Assembly: GCF_014698305.1 (NCBI RefSeq)
Contig: NZ_JACJST010000011.1
Location: 62,001-126,000, forward strand
Reading direction: 5' to 3'
Length of the DNA stretch: 64,000 nucleotides
From: Anabaena lutea FACHB-196
GTDB taxonomy: Bacteria; Cyanobacteriota; Cyanobacteriia; Cyanobacteriales; Nostocaceae
Every line of letters starts with the position of its first letter. Position 1 is the stretch's first letter. Shown here piece after piece: positions 16,672-25,230 of the stretch. Both the position numbers and the translations under genes were made by a program. The notes beneath the pieces were generated by a model, which saw only the letters and a program-made list of their open reading frames with translations, searched no databases and was not told where the DNA came from.

Positions 16672-16932
16672 ATGTCGAAATCTGCAATTACCATAACCGT
16701 TAAATTGTTCGCTGCCTATCAAGAGGCTTATGGCGTGAGTGAACTAGTGCTGGAATTGCCTCATGGTACACCAGTCAAAGCGGTATGCGATCGCTTCATC
16801 TCTGAACACCCAGAACTCGCACAATGGCGTAACGTTACCCGCTTTGGCATTAATCTCATCTTTGTTGAACCAGACACCCTACTAAAAGATAGTGATGAAG
16901 TCGTGCTAATTCCACCGGTTAGCGGCGGCTGA
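16672..16932 (+). CDS. MoaD/ThiS-family ubiquitin-like sulfur carrier protein
   Basis: 86 residues from the ATG at 16672; a GTG at 16657 would add five residues and has no better ribosome-binding site. It has a beta-grasp fold (ITITVKLFAAYQEAYG opening) and ends in the diagnostic C-terminal Gly-Gly (IPPVSGG). In this family the C-terminus is adenylated by an E1-like enzyme and converted to a thiocarboxylate that donates sulfur. It lies upstream of threonine synthase, and a second carrier follows that gene. No E1-like or JAMM peptidase gene is nearby. Its pathway (molybdopterin or amino-acid sulfur transfer) is not decided by sequence. Confidence 0.85.
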   Translation: MSKSAITITVKLFAAYQEAYGVSELVLELPHGTPVKAVCDRFISEHPELAQWRNVTRFGINLIFVEPDTLLKDSDEVVLIPPVSGG

Positions 16933-16972
16933 GGATTGAGTACCGAGGATTGAGTACCGAGGATTGAGTACC
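16931..16972. repeat. 14-bp direct repeat, three units
   Basis: GAGGATTGAGTACC occurs three times head to tail, starting inside the stop codon of the sulfur-carrier gene, followed by partial units (GAGTACCGAG). Simple tandem duplications of this sort are frequent in Nostocales spacers. No function can be assigned. Confidence 0.85.
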
Positions 16973-17168
16973 GAGTACCGAGTGATTGACTCGGATTTAC
17001 ACTCGTTACTTATCACTCGTTACTTTCCTGTTCTTATCCCCCTCATCTCCCCCACCTTAATCCCTTATAAAAACAATATCCGACAAAAATAGTCGGGTAT
17101 GTTTGACGTGTATTTTAGGGCGTGTTAGAGTAATCCAAAGTTGACGGACATACGGGGAAAGCTAGTTT

Positions 17169-18473
17169 ATGACTCAGGCGATTGCAAACCTAAACCAAGC
17201 AAACACTTCCATACTAAAAGCCTTGAAGTGTAAGGAATGTGGAGCAGAATATGAACTCAAAGCTAGTCATGTTTGTGAGTTATGCTTCGGTCCATTGGAA
17301 GTTAAATATGACTACAACGCTTTACGCCAGTCCGTCAGCCGAGAAAAAATCCAAGCAGGGCCAAATTCAATTTGGCGCTACCGTCAATTTTTACCCGTCG
17401 CTACCGATAATGTGATCGATGTAGGAACGGGGATGACTCCCCTAGTGCGATCGCACCGTCTTGCCCGTCGCCTGGGATTAAATAAACTTTATATTAAAAA
17501 TGATGCCGTCAATATGCCCACCCTGAGCTTCAAAGATCGGGTGGTATCAGTTGCACTGAGCAGAGCTAGAGAATTAGGTTTTACAACAGTTTCTTGCGCT
17601 AGTACAGGTAACTTAGCAAATTCAACCGCTGCGATCGCAGCCCATGCAGGTTTAGACTGCTGCGTATTCATCCCCGCAGACTTAGAAGCTGGTAAAATAT
17701 TGGGCAGCTTAATTTACAGTCCCACCCTCATGGCTGTAAAAGGCAATTACGATCAAGTTAATCGTCTCTGCTCAGAAGTTGCCAATACACACGGATGGGG
17801 TTTTGTCAATATCAATTTACGCCCTTACTATTCCGAAGGTTCCAAGACATTAGGCTTTGAAGTAGCAGAACAACTAGGTTGGGAACTACCAGATCATATT
17901 GTTGCTCCCTTAGCATCTGGTTCCCTGTTCACCAAAATCTATAAAGGTTTCAACGAATTCGTAGAAGTCGGTTTGGTAGAAGGCAAAAACGTTCGTTTCA
18001 GCGGCGCTCAAGCTGAAGGCTGTTCCCCCATTGCCAAAGCCTTCAAAGAAGGACGTGACTTTATCCAGCCAGTGAAACCAAACACAATCGCTAAATCAAT
18101 CGCTATTGGTAATCCAGCAGATGGTGTTTATGCTGTAGAAATAGCCCAGAAAACTGGCGGTAACATTGAATCAGTCAACGATGCAGAAATTATCGAAGGC
18201 ATGAAGTTACTGGCAGAAACCGAAGGTATCTTCACCGAAACAGCTGGCGGTACAACCGTTGCCGTCCTGAAAAAATTGGTAGAAGCTGGCAAAATTGATC
18301 CAGATGAAACCACAGTGGTTTACATCACAGGCAATGGTTTGAAAACCCAAGAAGCAATCCAAGGCTACGTTGGCGAACCTTTGACCATTGATGCCAAACT
18401 AGATAGTTTTGAACGGGCGCTAGAAAGATCCCGCACACTTGATCGCTTAGAATGGCAACAAGTGCTTGTTTAG
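17169..18473 (+). CDS. thrC: threonine synthase (PLP-dependent)
   Basis: 434 residues, fold type II PLP enzyme. An N-terminal zinc ribbon (C21, C24, C36, C39) precedes the catalytic core. The PLP lysine is K122 in LSFKDRVV, and the phosphate-binding loop region includes STGNLANSTAA. The length and zinc ribbon match threonine synthases of the cyanobacterial type, which convert O-phosphohomoserine to threonine. It is flanked by genes for two Gly-Gly-ending sulfur carriers, unusual for a threonine enzyme. A hairpin (CCGAC/GTCGG, 17080-17096) lies in the leader. An alternative use in sulfur amino-acid synthesis cannot be excluded from sequence. Confidence 0.88.
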   Translation: MTQAIANLNQANTSILKALKCKECGAEYELKASHVCELCFGPLEVKYDYNALRQSVSREKIQAGPNSIWRYRQFLPVATDNVIDVGTGMTPLVRSHRLARRLGLNKLYIKNDAVNMPTLSFKDRVVSVALSRARELGFTTVSCASTGNLANSTAAIAAHAGLDCCVFIPADLEAGKILGSLIYSPTLMAVKGNYDQVNRLCSEVANTHGWGFVNINLRPYYSEGSKTLGFEVAEQLGWELPDHIVAPLASGSLFTKIYKGFNEFVEVGLVEGKNVRFSGAQAEGCSPIAKAFKEGRDFIQPVKPNTIAKSIAIGNPADGVYAVEIAQKTGGNIESVNDAEIIEGMKLLAETEGIFTETAGGTTVAVLKKLVEAGKIDPDETTVVYITGNGLKTQEAIQGYVGEPLTIDAKLDSFERALERSRTLDRLEWQQVLV

Positions 18474-18563
18474 TCATGAGCCAATGGTCATTAATCATTA
18501 GCAAGTGACCATTGAGCATTGACCACTGACAACCGACCACCGAGAATTGATATATAACTAAAG

Positions 18564-18839
18564 ATGGCTGTAAAAGTTTTAGTTCCCACAGCACTGCAAA
18601 AATTTACGAATAACCAAGCTACCTTAGAATGCAGTGGTAGCAATATTTCTGAGTTATTTGAGTCCTTAGAAGAAAGCTGTCCTGGGATCAAATCACGTTT
18701 GTGCGACGAAGCCGGAAAACCCAGACGGTTCTTAAATTTGTACGTCAATAGCGAGGACATCCGCTTTTTGGAAGGCACAGAAACCGTGCTGAAAGATGGG
18801 GATGAAGTCAGTATTGTTCCAGCCGTTGCCGGTGGTTGA
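18564..18839 (+). CDS. CysO-like ubiquitin-like sulfur carrier protein
   Basis: 91 residues, beta-grasp fold, ending in VPAVAGG. The arrangement, with a conserved [13 protein letters not shown] strand and the C-terminal PAVAGG, closely resembles mycobacterial CysO, which carries sulfur as a thiocarboxylate to CysM for cysteine synthesis. The gene follows thrC by 90 bp on the same strand. The spacer has short repeats of the GACCATTGAGCATT type and no clear terminator. No CysM or Mec (JAMM) homologue is present in the window, so the acceptor is unknown. The neighbouring PLP enzyme is an obvious candidate. Confidence 0.87.
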   Translation: MAVKVLVPTALQKFTNNQATLECSGSNISELFESLEESCPGIKSRLCDEAGKPRRFLNLYVNSEDIRFLEGTETVLKDGDEVSIVPAVAGG

Positions 18840-18958
18840 GATATCTTAAATTAGCGAACTGATTCTGGCTAGGCGCTGGTATGTCAAAATGAAGGTAACT
18901 GACTACCCCAAGGTGAGCAACTCGCTCCAAAAGCTAGATATAAGGATTGACCTGAGCA

Positions 18959-19549
18959 ATGGCAGAAGAAACCAATCAAAATCAGGCGGGAGAAGTGGCT
19001 CCCAGTGCTGCTGGAGAAACCGTTCCTAGTCGTAACGAACCAGTAGCTACAAGCCTTCCTACAGCAAACACACCAGATCCGAAAACAGCAAACCCAAAAG
19101 TTAATCCCAATGCTGCTGCACCTGCTAAAGAAAAACCTGATGCAGCCGCTAAAGCTCCCAAAAAGGAAAAACCTCCAGCAGTTGAAGACAAGCCTTTTGA
19201 AGAGTTTATGCAGCAGGAATACTTACCAGCTTTGCAACAGGCAATTGTTGCCGAAGGAGTACCAGATGTACAGCTAACTTTTGCCAAGCAGAAATATCCC
19301 ATCACTGGGTTTAACTTTGCAGAAGAATGCTGGCAAATTATCGGTAGTTGGCAAAACGGACAGCGCCAATTTAACGTCTATTTCCCCGATGCAGATATTC
19401 AAGGTAAAAAAGGCTTTTCCTGTAACGAAGGTAAAAAACCTAGTACCCTTGAGTCATTCTTAATCGATGAGCGCAAAATTACCCTAGATTTGCTGGTATC
19501 TCGGTTAGTATATCGCTTAAACGGTCAAAAGTGGCTGGGGAGAAATTAA
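18959..19549 (+). CDS. DUF2996 family protein
   Basis: 196 residues. Residues ~1-75 are low-complexity and rich in Ala, Pro, Lys and Asn (AAAPAKEKPD-like), probably disordered. The C-terminal ~120 residues form the DUF2996 domain of cyanobacteria (FEEFMQQEYLPALQQA through LNGQKWLGRN). No signal peptide or membrane helix. The function of the family is not known to me. It lies 119 bp after the CysO-like gene and may have its own promoter. Confidence 0.8.
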   Translation: MAEETNQNQAGEVAPSAAGETVPSRNEPVATSLPTANTPDPKTANPKVNPNAAAPAKEKPDAAAKAPKKEKPPAVEDKPFEEFMQQEYLPALQQAIVAEGVPDVQLTFAKQKYPITGFNFAEECWQIIGSWQNGQRQFNVYFPDADIQGKKGFSCNEGKKPSTLESFLIDERKITLDLLVSRLVYRLNGQKWLGRN

Positions 19550-19600
19550 TTATTGGTCATTAGTCATTAGTCATCGGTTTTGGACAAATGCCTACTGACT

Positions 19601-20095
19601 TTACAATTCGTGGAAATGGTAGGTAACGGCTCCAGTCATGGGGTCGTTATCTATTCTGACATAACCTGATTGCAGCATTTCTTTGAGAACCTTTTCCACT
19701 TCCGCAAAACTGGCTCCCGTTGCTTTCACCCCTTGAGTCACAGTTAAATTACCCCCCTTGCTTTCTGCGGCTTCCAGCAGTTTAACCATCAGTTGGTTGC
19801 CAGTTGGTTGGTAAACTTGGGAATTAACTACTGCTTGATTTAGCGGTACACCCGAAGGCGATAAACCTGCTTTGAGTCTAAGCTTCTGTTCATACTCTTC
19901 AGTCATACCAGGGATGAGGAATAGATCCACTATCTGCCCTATGTACAACAAACCACCAGTACACAACCACAATACACCAGTTCCTATCTTGCCATTGTAT
20001 AATCGGTGCAACCCTCCCAAGCCTAATAATCCACCTGCACACAAGAGATAAGAGATCAAAAGACGGTCTTTATTTTGATTTTTTTCCACATTCAT
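19601..20095 (-). CDS. TM2-domain membrane protein with winged-helix-like C-terminus
   Basis: 164 residues. A TM2 domain spans residues ~10-65: two hydrophobic helices (LLISYLLCAGGLLGLGGLH and TGVLWLCTGGLLYIGQIVDL), with the typical G-HR-Y-G linker (GGLHRLYNGKIG) and a conserved D-F/L-P ending (DLFLIPGM). The C-terminal ~65 residues (LMVKLLEAAESKGGNLTVTQ, then VLKEMLQSGYVRI) look like a small winged-helix domain. This combination occurs in cyanobacteria; the role is unknown. Convergent with the DUF2996 gene. Confidence 0.85.
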   Translation of the reverse strand: MNVEKNQNKDRLLISYLLCAGGLLGLGGLHRLYNGKIGTGVLWLCTGGLLYIGQIVDLFLIPGMTEEYEQKLRLKAGLSPSGVPLNQAVVNSQVYQPTGNQLMVKLLEAAESKGGNLTVTQGVKATGASFAEVEKVLKEMLQSGYVRIDNDPMTGAVTYHFHEL

Positions 20096-20426
20096 CTTGT
20101 TTTCAGCCCCTTAGAGTAGCTCTTGTTTTTTTGAGATTGTTAGTTGCTGGCTGCACTTTAGGCACTCTTCCTTTAAAATAACCTACATACTAGGATGCTA
20201 AAGGCTGAACACTATAGCTGACTACCGATTTTCAAGCAGCAATTCCGTAACTACTAAAGTTTTGTTGCAACTCTTAATGTTTTATTTGCCATTTTCCCGG
20301 CAACACCTTGGTAGACTGAATTTTATACATAATGTAATTATTGTCCTTAGCTGCACCTTGTGAGAACATAAGCTTTGGCTCTCTGGTGTACTCAAACATA
20401 AGAAAAACATTCATGGCAGTCAAAAA
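20096..20426. other. 331-bp divergent promoter region of the TM2 gene and acsF
   Basis: No ORF or structured repeat seen. The region must contain the acsF promoter and 5' leader. AT-rich stretches occur near 20321-20340, but I could not fix a -35/-10 pair with proper spacing. Confidence 0.4.
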
Positions 20427-21503
20427 ATGGTAGATTCCCTCAAAAAACCAGGCTTTGAAGAAATGCGGCCCGGGGTTAAAGTCCCGTCAAAAGAAACCCT
20501 CTTAACACCCCGCTTTTACACAACAGATTTTGACGAAATGGCGCGGATGGACATCTCCGTCAACGAAGACGAGTTAAGAGCCATTCTGGAAGAATTTCGC
20601 GTTGACTACAACCGCCATCACTTTGTCCGAGATGCCGAATTTGAGCAATCCTGGGATCATATTGATGGGGAAACTCGCCAATTGTTCGTTGAATTTCTCG
20701 AACGTTCCTGTACAGCAGAGTTTTCCGGCTTTTTGCTCTACAAAGAACTCGGTCGCCGCTTGAAGGATACAAGCCCTCTATTAGCTGAATGCTTTAACCT
20801 GATGTCACGGGATGAAGCACGTCATGCTGGTTTCTTAAACAAGGCAATGTCAGACTTTAATCTATCTCTAGATTTAGGGTTTTTGACCAAGAGCCGTAGT
20901 TATACCTTCTTTAAGCCCAAATTCATCTTCTACGCTACTTATCTTTCTGAGAAGATTGGTTATTGGCGCTATATCACCATTTATCGCCATTTAGAACAAC
21001 ATCCTGAAGACCGGATTTACCCAATTTTCCGCTTCTTTGAAAATTGGTGTCAGGATGAAAACCGTCACGGCGATTTCTTTGATGCCATCATGAGAGCGCA
21101 GCCACAAATGCTCAATGACTGGAGAGCCAAACTATGGAGTCGGTTCTTCCTGTTGTCAGTGTTTGCGACAATGTATCTCAATGACATCCAGCGCAAAGAT
21201 TTTTATGCTTCTCTAGGCTTAGATGCGAGAGAATATGACATCCATGTGATCAAGAAGACTAATGAAACCGCAGGTAGAGTCTTCCCACTCATGCTAGATG
21301 TAGAAAATCCAGAATTTTATCAGCGTTTGGATATTTGTGTCAAAAATAACGAAAAATTGGCAGCAATTTCCAAGTCTAACAGTCCTAAATTCCTGCAATT
21401 CTTCCAAAAAGCGCCAATTTACCTATCTCATGGTTGGCAGTTGTTAAAGCTGTACTTGATGAAACCCATTGATGCGGTTTCTGCTCAAGGTGAAGCTCGC
21501 TAA
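20427..21503 (+). CDS. acsF: Mg-protoporphyrin IX monomethyl ester oxidative cyclase
   Basis: 358 residues, full length. It is a di-iron carboxylate oxygenase with paired metal-ligand motifs DEARHAGF and DENRHGDFF, plus a glutamate-rich helix [13 protein letters not shown]. AcsF forms the isocyclic fifth ring of chlorophyll using O2 and is an essential chlorophyll-synthesis step in aerobic phototrophs, so it marks the host as an oxygenic phototroph. The ATG at 20427 gives the family's usual MVDSLKKPG start. Cyanobacteria often have a second, low-oxygen copy; which one this is cannot be decided here. Likely monocistronic. Confidence 0.95.
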   Translation: MVDSLKKPGFEEMRPGVKVPSKETLLTPRFYTTDFDEMARMDISVNEDELRAILEEFRVDYNRHHFVRDAEFEQSWDHIDGETRQLFVEFLERSCTAEFSGFLLYKELGRRLKDTSPLLAECFNLMSRDEARHAGFLNKAMSDFNLSLDLGFLTKSRSYTFFKPKFIFYATYLSEKIGYWRYITIYRHLEQHPEDRIYPIFRFFENWCQDENRHGDFFDAIMRAQPQMLNDWRAKLWSRFFLLSVFATMYLNDIQRKDFYASLGLDAREYDIHVIKKTNETAGRVFPLMLDVENPEFYQRLDICVKNNEKLAAISKSNSPKFLQFFQKAPIYLSHGWQLLKLYLMKPIDAVSAQGEAR

Positions 21504-21654
21504 TTTAGCGTAGTTTGACAATAAAAAACTTTGGTGGTTCTGTGATGTACAGAGCCACTTTTTTTGTTTTCATCAGTATATTTAGGGAGCAAATTACAGA
21601 AAGTCAGCGTCAGCAGTGGTATAGCAATCCTAAATTCTTTTCTCGTTCCCATTT

Positions 21655-21764
21655 TCTCGTTCCCATACTCTGTATGGGAATGAACTTTAGAAGGCTCTGC
21701 CTTGGCGTGATAGTAGAGTCTGAGCCTCTGTGATAGCATTCCCAGTCAGAGACTAGGAACGAGA
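21655..21764. mobile_element. 110-bp inverted-repeat element, copy 1
   Basis: Ends TCTCGTTCCC and GGAACGAGA. It contains two nested hairpins: TCCCATAC/GTATGGGA at the left, and TTCCCAGTC/GACTAGGAA (one mismatch) at the right. It has no coding capacity. An extra TCTCGTTCCCA fragment lies just outside the left end (21641-21651), suggesting a decayed further copy. Confidence 0.75.
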
Positions 21765-21783
21765 TAAACGAGATCACAAATTT

Positions 21784-21893
21784 TCTCGTTCCCATACTCT
21801 GTATGGAAATGAACTTTAGAAGGCTCTACCTTAACGTGATAGTAGAGTCTGAGCCTCTGTGATAGCATTCCCAGTCAGAGACTGGGAACGAGA
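21784..21893. mobile_element. 110-bp inverted-repeat element, copy 2
   Basis: Direct copy of the preceding element, offset by 129 bp and differing at only a handful of positions. Here the right-hand hairpin TTCCCAGTC/GACTGGGAA is perfect. Same-orientation tandem copies suggest unequal recombination or repeated insertion of a MITE-like unit. Confidence 0.75.
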
Positions 21894-21929
21894 TAACAAA
21901 TAGCAGTTCCATATAGCAAGTAAAAATTT

Positions 21930-23345
21930 ATGTATAATTCTACATACAAAGTTTTTAGGAGTAAATTGCCACTCCTGTTGACTTTTTCCCTATTTACTAA
22001 CTTTGTACCTGCCTCTGCTTCAGTTTTATGTCCAGCAAACCCCTCTGCAAAAGACCATAAGATAGCTGATAGCTATAACAGAGATGGAGATAGAGGAAGC
22101 AATGGACGCGCTGGTCGAGATGGTCGCAGTGGTCAAAATCAAACTATATCTGCTGATGGTTCACCTGTAAATCTTGATTTGTCGGGTCAAGATGGTGAAG
22201 ACGGGGAAGACGGAGAACGTGGTTCTCGACCTCGCTGTAGAGAAGAACGTGAAAACGTCAACTACAACATCAATGCACCAGATGGTGGTGTTGGTGGTGC
22301 TGGTGGTAAAGGTGGAGATGGGGGTAATGGTGGCTCTCTCACCGTCTATTACAGCAATTTGGCAGATTTAAAGAAAATTTTGGTTCGCGCTGTTGGGGGA
22401 CAAGGTGGACGCGGTGGACAAGGTGGTAGAGGAACAGCAGGTTGTAACTGTCGTCGCCGGAGTTGGGAAATCAAAACCTGTACAGGAACTCCCGGTAGTC
22501 CTAATTATAAGTGTACTAATACAGTTTACAGATGTTACAACGGCAGCGATGGACGTGATGGTAGTTATGGTCAGGACGGTAAGCTAGGACGCTTAGGAAG
22601 TTTAAGTCTAATTAACAGCAAAGAACCTTTGAGGGATGATACACCAACTTTAAAATTAGCAATTGGTGAATTAGCAAATAAACAGTTTAATCTCTCCAAG
22701 AATAAATGGCAGCAGCGACAAGGAGCAAATTCTCTGTTAGCTGTTGGTTCTGTAATTGCTGATGAATATCGAGAGTTTGAAAAGCGACTAGAAGGGACTT
22801 TTAAATTAATTTGGCAAGAAAAACAACCTATTGCTAATTTTGCTAATCAAACTGCAACGTTAAATTTAAATGACAGTGAACAAGTAGAAGTTACTTTTCC
22901 TGAAGATTTGTGGGTTGATGGTAATGCCACAAATCAGGGGCAATTAACAGAGTTTACTGTTAATTATGCTATTCCTAAAAAAGAGGTGACGCGGTTAGCA
23001 GTAGCTGAGTTTGTAGATGCGGGACAAAACCTCAATTTGAAAATAGTTGATTTAGCTGCCAAATCTAATTTAATTAATACTCAATTTCGGGTTAAATATC
23101 GAGCTAGAGAGAATTTTTCTGGTTCTTTTGACTACCAAACTTTCTATGAAGGGGAAATTCCGGCAACACTTGTAACTCGTGATCATAACCGTTTTACCCT
23201 AGCTTTAGGTAAGCTCAAAATTCCTAGGGAGGCGCTGCAATCGGGTACAAATGTGGATATTCAATTAGTGGCAATTCGTTCTTTAGGGGGACGTTCTGCA
23301 CAACAAACTCTTAACTGGCAAGGTGCAATTCGTAGGGCTAAATAA
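21930..23345 (+). CDS. secreted collagen-like glycine-repeat protein
   Basis: 471 residues. An N-terminal Sec signal (LPLLLTFSLFTNFVPASAS) has a likely cleavage site near ASA-S. Residues ~50-115 and ~120-215 contain Gly-X-Y-like runs (GRAGRDGRSG, GQDGEDGEDGERG, GGQGGRGGQGGRG, GSDGRDGSYGQDGKLG) interrupted by a cysteine-rich insert (AGCNCRRR ... CTGTPGS ... YRCYNG). The C-terminal ~240 residues are a non-repetitive, beta-rich domain of unknown type. The repeats are short for a stable collagen helix, and some are Gly-Gly-X rather than Gly-X-Y. Probably an extracellular or surface protein. Confidence 0.75.
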   Translation: MYNSTYKVFRSKLPLLLTFSLFTNFVPASASVLCPANPSAKDHKIADSYNRDGDRGSNGRAGRDGRSGQNQTISADGSPVNLDLSGQDGEDGEDGERGSRPRCREERENVNYNINAPDGGVGGAGGKGGDGGNGGSLTVYYSNLADLKKILVRAVGGQGGRGGQGGRGTAGCNCRRRSWEIKTCTGTPGSPNYKCTNTVYRCYNGSDGRDGSYGQDGKLGRLGSLSLINSKEPLRDDTPTLKLAIGELANKQFNLSKNKWQQRQGANSLLAVGSVIADEYREFEKRLEGTFKLIWQEKQPIANFANQTATLNLNDSEQVEVTFPEDLWVDGNATNQGQLTEFTVNYAIPKKEVTRLAVAEFVDAGQNLNLKIVDLAAKSNLINTQFRVKYRARENFSGSFDYQTFYEGEIPATLVTRDHNRFTLALGKLKIPREALQSGTNVDIQLVAIRSLGGRSAQQTLNWQGAIRRAK

Positions 23346-23372
23346 TTGCTAACAATTTGATGTTTGAATTGT

Positions 23373-24002
23373 TTAGGATGATTGTTTTTTACCTTTATCT
23401 GTAACCATTTGGGAGAGAATATAACCTGTAAAATCCAGCAACTGATCGAACAAAACGCCAATAATAGCGATATAGAGTATGGACTCAAGAATGTATTTAG
23501 AGTTGCTAGTTTTATAAGCATTCCAAGCCAGAAAGCCCAGCCCTTTTGAACCGATGAGCATTTCTGTGGCAAGGACTGTAAACCAAGCTATCCAAAGGCC
23601 GATTCTCAGAGCTTTAAATACATGATGGATAGCTACACGAAAGTTATTATCTTGTTTGCGAAATTGTTGGATACCTGTTGCTGTTTCAATGATAATTGAC
23701 CAGAAGACACCAAAAAAAACAACGAATACAGCGGAAGGTTCTTTCTCTTTAAATAGGATAAGAGCTAGAGGTAAAAATGCTATGGCAGGTATGCTATTGG
23801 GTATTTGAAATATCCGCGTAAATAGCTGATAAACTATACGATTAATACCAATAACAAAACCGATAAACAGACCCAGCACAGCGGCTGGAATATAACCTAC
23901 AAATAACAATTGTAGGCTTGCTAAAACGTCTAAAAATATGCTATTTTCCATTCCTGAGTTACTATTTGAAACGTCTGGAAATACTAGAGCAATAATACTC
24001 AA
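23373..24002 (-). CDS. ABC transporter permease (SsuC/TauC/NrtB type), 5'-truncated orphan
   Basis: About 209 residues as read from a TTG; no ATG start is available and an in-frame stop (TAG at 24021-24023) lies just upstream. The protein has the membrane-permease core of the nitrate/sulfonate/taurine ABC family, with the EAA-like loop in IGLWIAWFTVLATEMLIGSKGLGFLAW. Family members are ~260-280 residues, so the first transmembrane helix and N-terminus are missing. No ATPase or binding-protein gene is adjacent. The gene is probably a remnant, although the rest of the frame is intact. Confidence 0.65.
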   Translation of the reverse strand: MSIIALVFPDVSNSNSGMENSIFLDVLASLQLLFVGYIPAAVLGLFIGFVIGINRIVYQLFTRIFQIPNSIPAIAFLPLALILFKEKEPSAVFVVFFGVFWSIIIETATGIQQFRKQDNNFRVAIHHVFKALRIGLWIAWFTVLATEMLIGSKGLGFLAWNAYKTSNSKYILESILYIAIIGVLFDQLLDFTGYILSQMVTDKGKKQSS

Positions 24003-24348
24003 TAGCTGCGGAAAGGAAAACTAAAAAGCCGATGTGAAAACCTAACTAAAATTTATCATTAAAGAAAAATTTAATAAAAAAAATAAATAATATTTCAATA
24101 ATTCAATGTCATGAAAATAATACAAACGTAAATCTGTACCTGATTTAACAAAATTATGTAAAAGCAATTATTAATAATATAGCAATCCTAAATCATGCAT
24201 AAAAACCAGTCTTTATTTACTCTGTGTCCTTGGCATCTCTGCGGTTAGTTAAACAAAAATAATTTCCACACACAAAATAGAACAGCTATATATAAATTAT
24301 CAAATATGAAATTGTCTCATTGAGATTTCATCCTTCATATTTTGGGAA
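24003..24348. other. 346-bp AT-rich intergenic region
   Basis: Very AT-rich, with poly-A runs around 24060-24090. It carries an ATAGCAATCCTAAAT motif (24179-24193) shared with 21620-21635 and with the ends of the element at 31373-31524, so a decayed copy of that element may lie here. No gene seen. Confidence 0.45.
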
Positions 24349-24912
24349 TTATTTCCCTAAATTACGTTTCATTTGTTCCAACTCGTCTTGAGTTTCCCAA
24401 CGCTGAAATGTATTTTCTAAATCGTCAAAACTACTAGGTGGAGTTTGCCAAGTATTGGTTTCTAAACGCTGCGGAGTTTGAGCTTTTGCACGCGCTGTCT
24501 GTGCTGCGGTGGCTTTAGCTTGTACTTCTTGACGACGCTGCTGAATTTTGCGTAGAAGTTCCTGAGATTGGATAATGCGTTCTTTTAAACCCTGCATTTG
24601 TCCCCAACGCTGATTTCCTTCGCGCAGAAGTGCGTCTTCTCTATCTTGCGCTGCTGAGGCTAAATCCTGTCTACCTGCGGCTTTGGCTTTTTGTACGCGA
24701 ATGTGCCAACGTTGGATTTCTTGGGCTGTGGAGAGAATATCATCTTGCGATCGCTTCTCCTGTAATTGTAACTCAGCAATCAACTTTAAAGTATCTTCTT
24801 CTTGCTCTCGCAGCTGTTCTAACAGCATTTCTAATTCCAAATGGGGATTATTACGCAAGAATTCTTCTAAACGTTCTTCTAAAAACCGACTTAAATCATC
24901 AAATAAGCCCAC
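24349..24912 (-). CDS. TIGR04376-family coiled-coil protein
   Basis: 187 residues from the GTG at 24912, which has GGAG eight bases upstream and gives the family's usual GLFDDLSRFLEERLEEF start. A longer reading to 24987 adds 25 residues that do not fit the family. Long charged helices (about 25-150: LEQLREQEEDTLKLIAELQ, then QKAKAAGRQDLASAAQDRED) predict a coiled coil. The C-terminal third is Ala/Gln/Thr-rich and probably disordered. Found in cyanobacteria; it recalls PspA/Vipp-like coiled coils only in general form. Function unknown. Confidence 0.8.
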   Translation of the reverse strand: MGLFDDLSRFLEERLEEFLRNNPHLELEMLLEQLREQEEDTLKLIAELQLQEKRSQDDILSTAQEIQRWHIRVQKAKAAGRQDLASAAQDREDALLREGNQRWGQMQGLKERIIQSQELLRKIQQRRQEVQAKATAAQTARAKAQTPQRLETNTWQTPPSSFDDLENTFQRWETQDELEQMKRNLGK

Positions 24913-25230
24913 TGTCAAAACTCCAAATGTCGGGTGTGTAACTATTTTATTGTAGTAAATTCTCTTGGCTGTTTGCATGATCAGCAACTCCTGCTTTAAT
25001 ACCGTCTAAATTTAAGGTTGATTTGATACAAATCGATAGAGGCATAAACGCAGAGATTCATTTGTAGCTTTATATTAAGTTGTGAAAATTTGTATCATCT
25101 TTATATAAATTTCATGAAATTTATATTTTCTACCTATGATTAGCAAGGGTGTGAGATTGTGCAGTATCATACAATCCATTTTGATCTTAATTATTAATAT
25201 AGAATTAGAGATAATAGCGGTGATTGAGAT
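24913..25230. other. 318-bp divergent intergenic region
   Basis: Between the TIGR04376 gene and the solo hicB. It contains a perfect 24-bp palindrome (25103-25126) about 105 bp before the hicB start. Otherwise AT-rich, with no ORF. Confidence 0.5.
25103..25126. promoter_or_regulatory. perfect 24-bp AT-rich palindrome
   Basis: ATATAAATTTCA and its exact reverse complement TGAAATTTATAT, with no spacer. It is a candidate dimeric operator or cruciform for the divergent region. No U-tract follows, which argues against a terminator. Confidence 0.4.

Larger units (their letters stand above)
21504..21929. other. 426-bp intergenic region filled by tandem palindromic elements
   Basis: Between acsF and the collagen-like gene. 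A short GC-poor stretch is followed by two direct copies of a 110-bp inverted-repeat element. A short forward reading frame over this region (21515-21733) is a by-product of the repeats. Confidence 0.6.

Noticed and set aside
24913-24987. N-terminal extension of the TIGR04376 protein
   Set aside because: The GTG at 24912 has a good ribosome-binding site and gives the family start; the extension has no similarity pattern.
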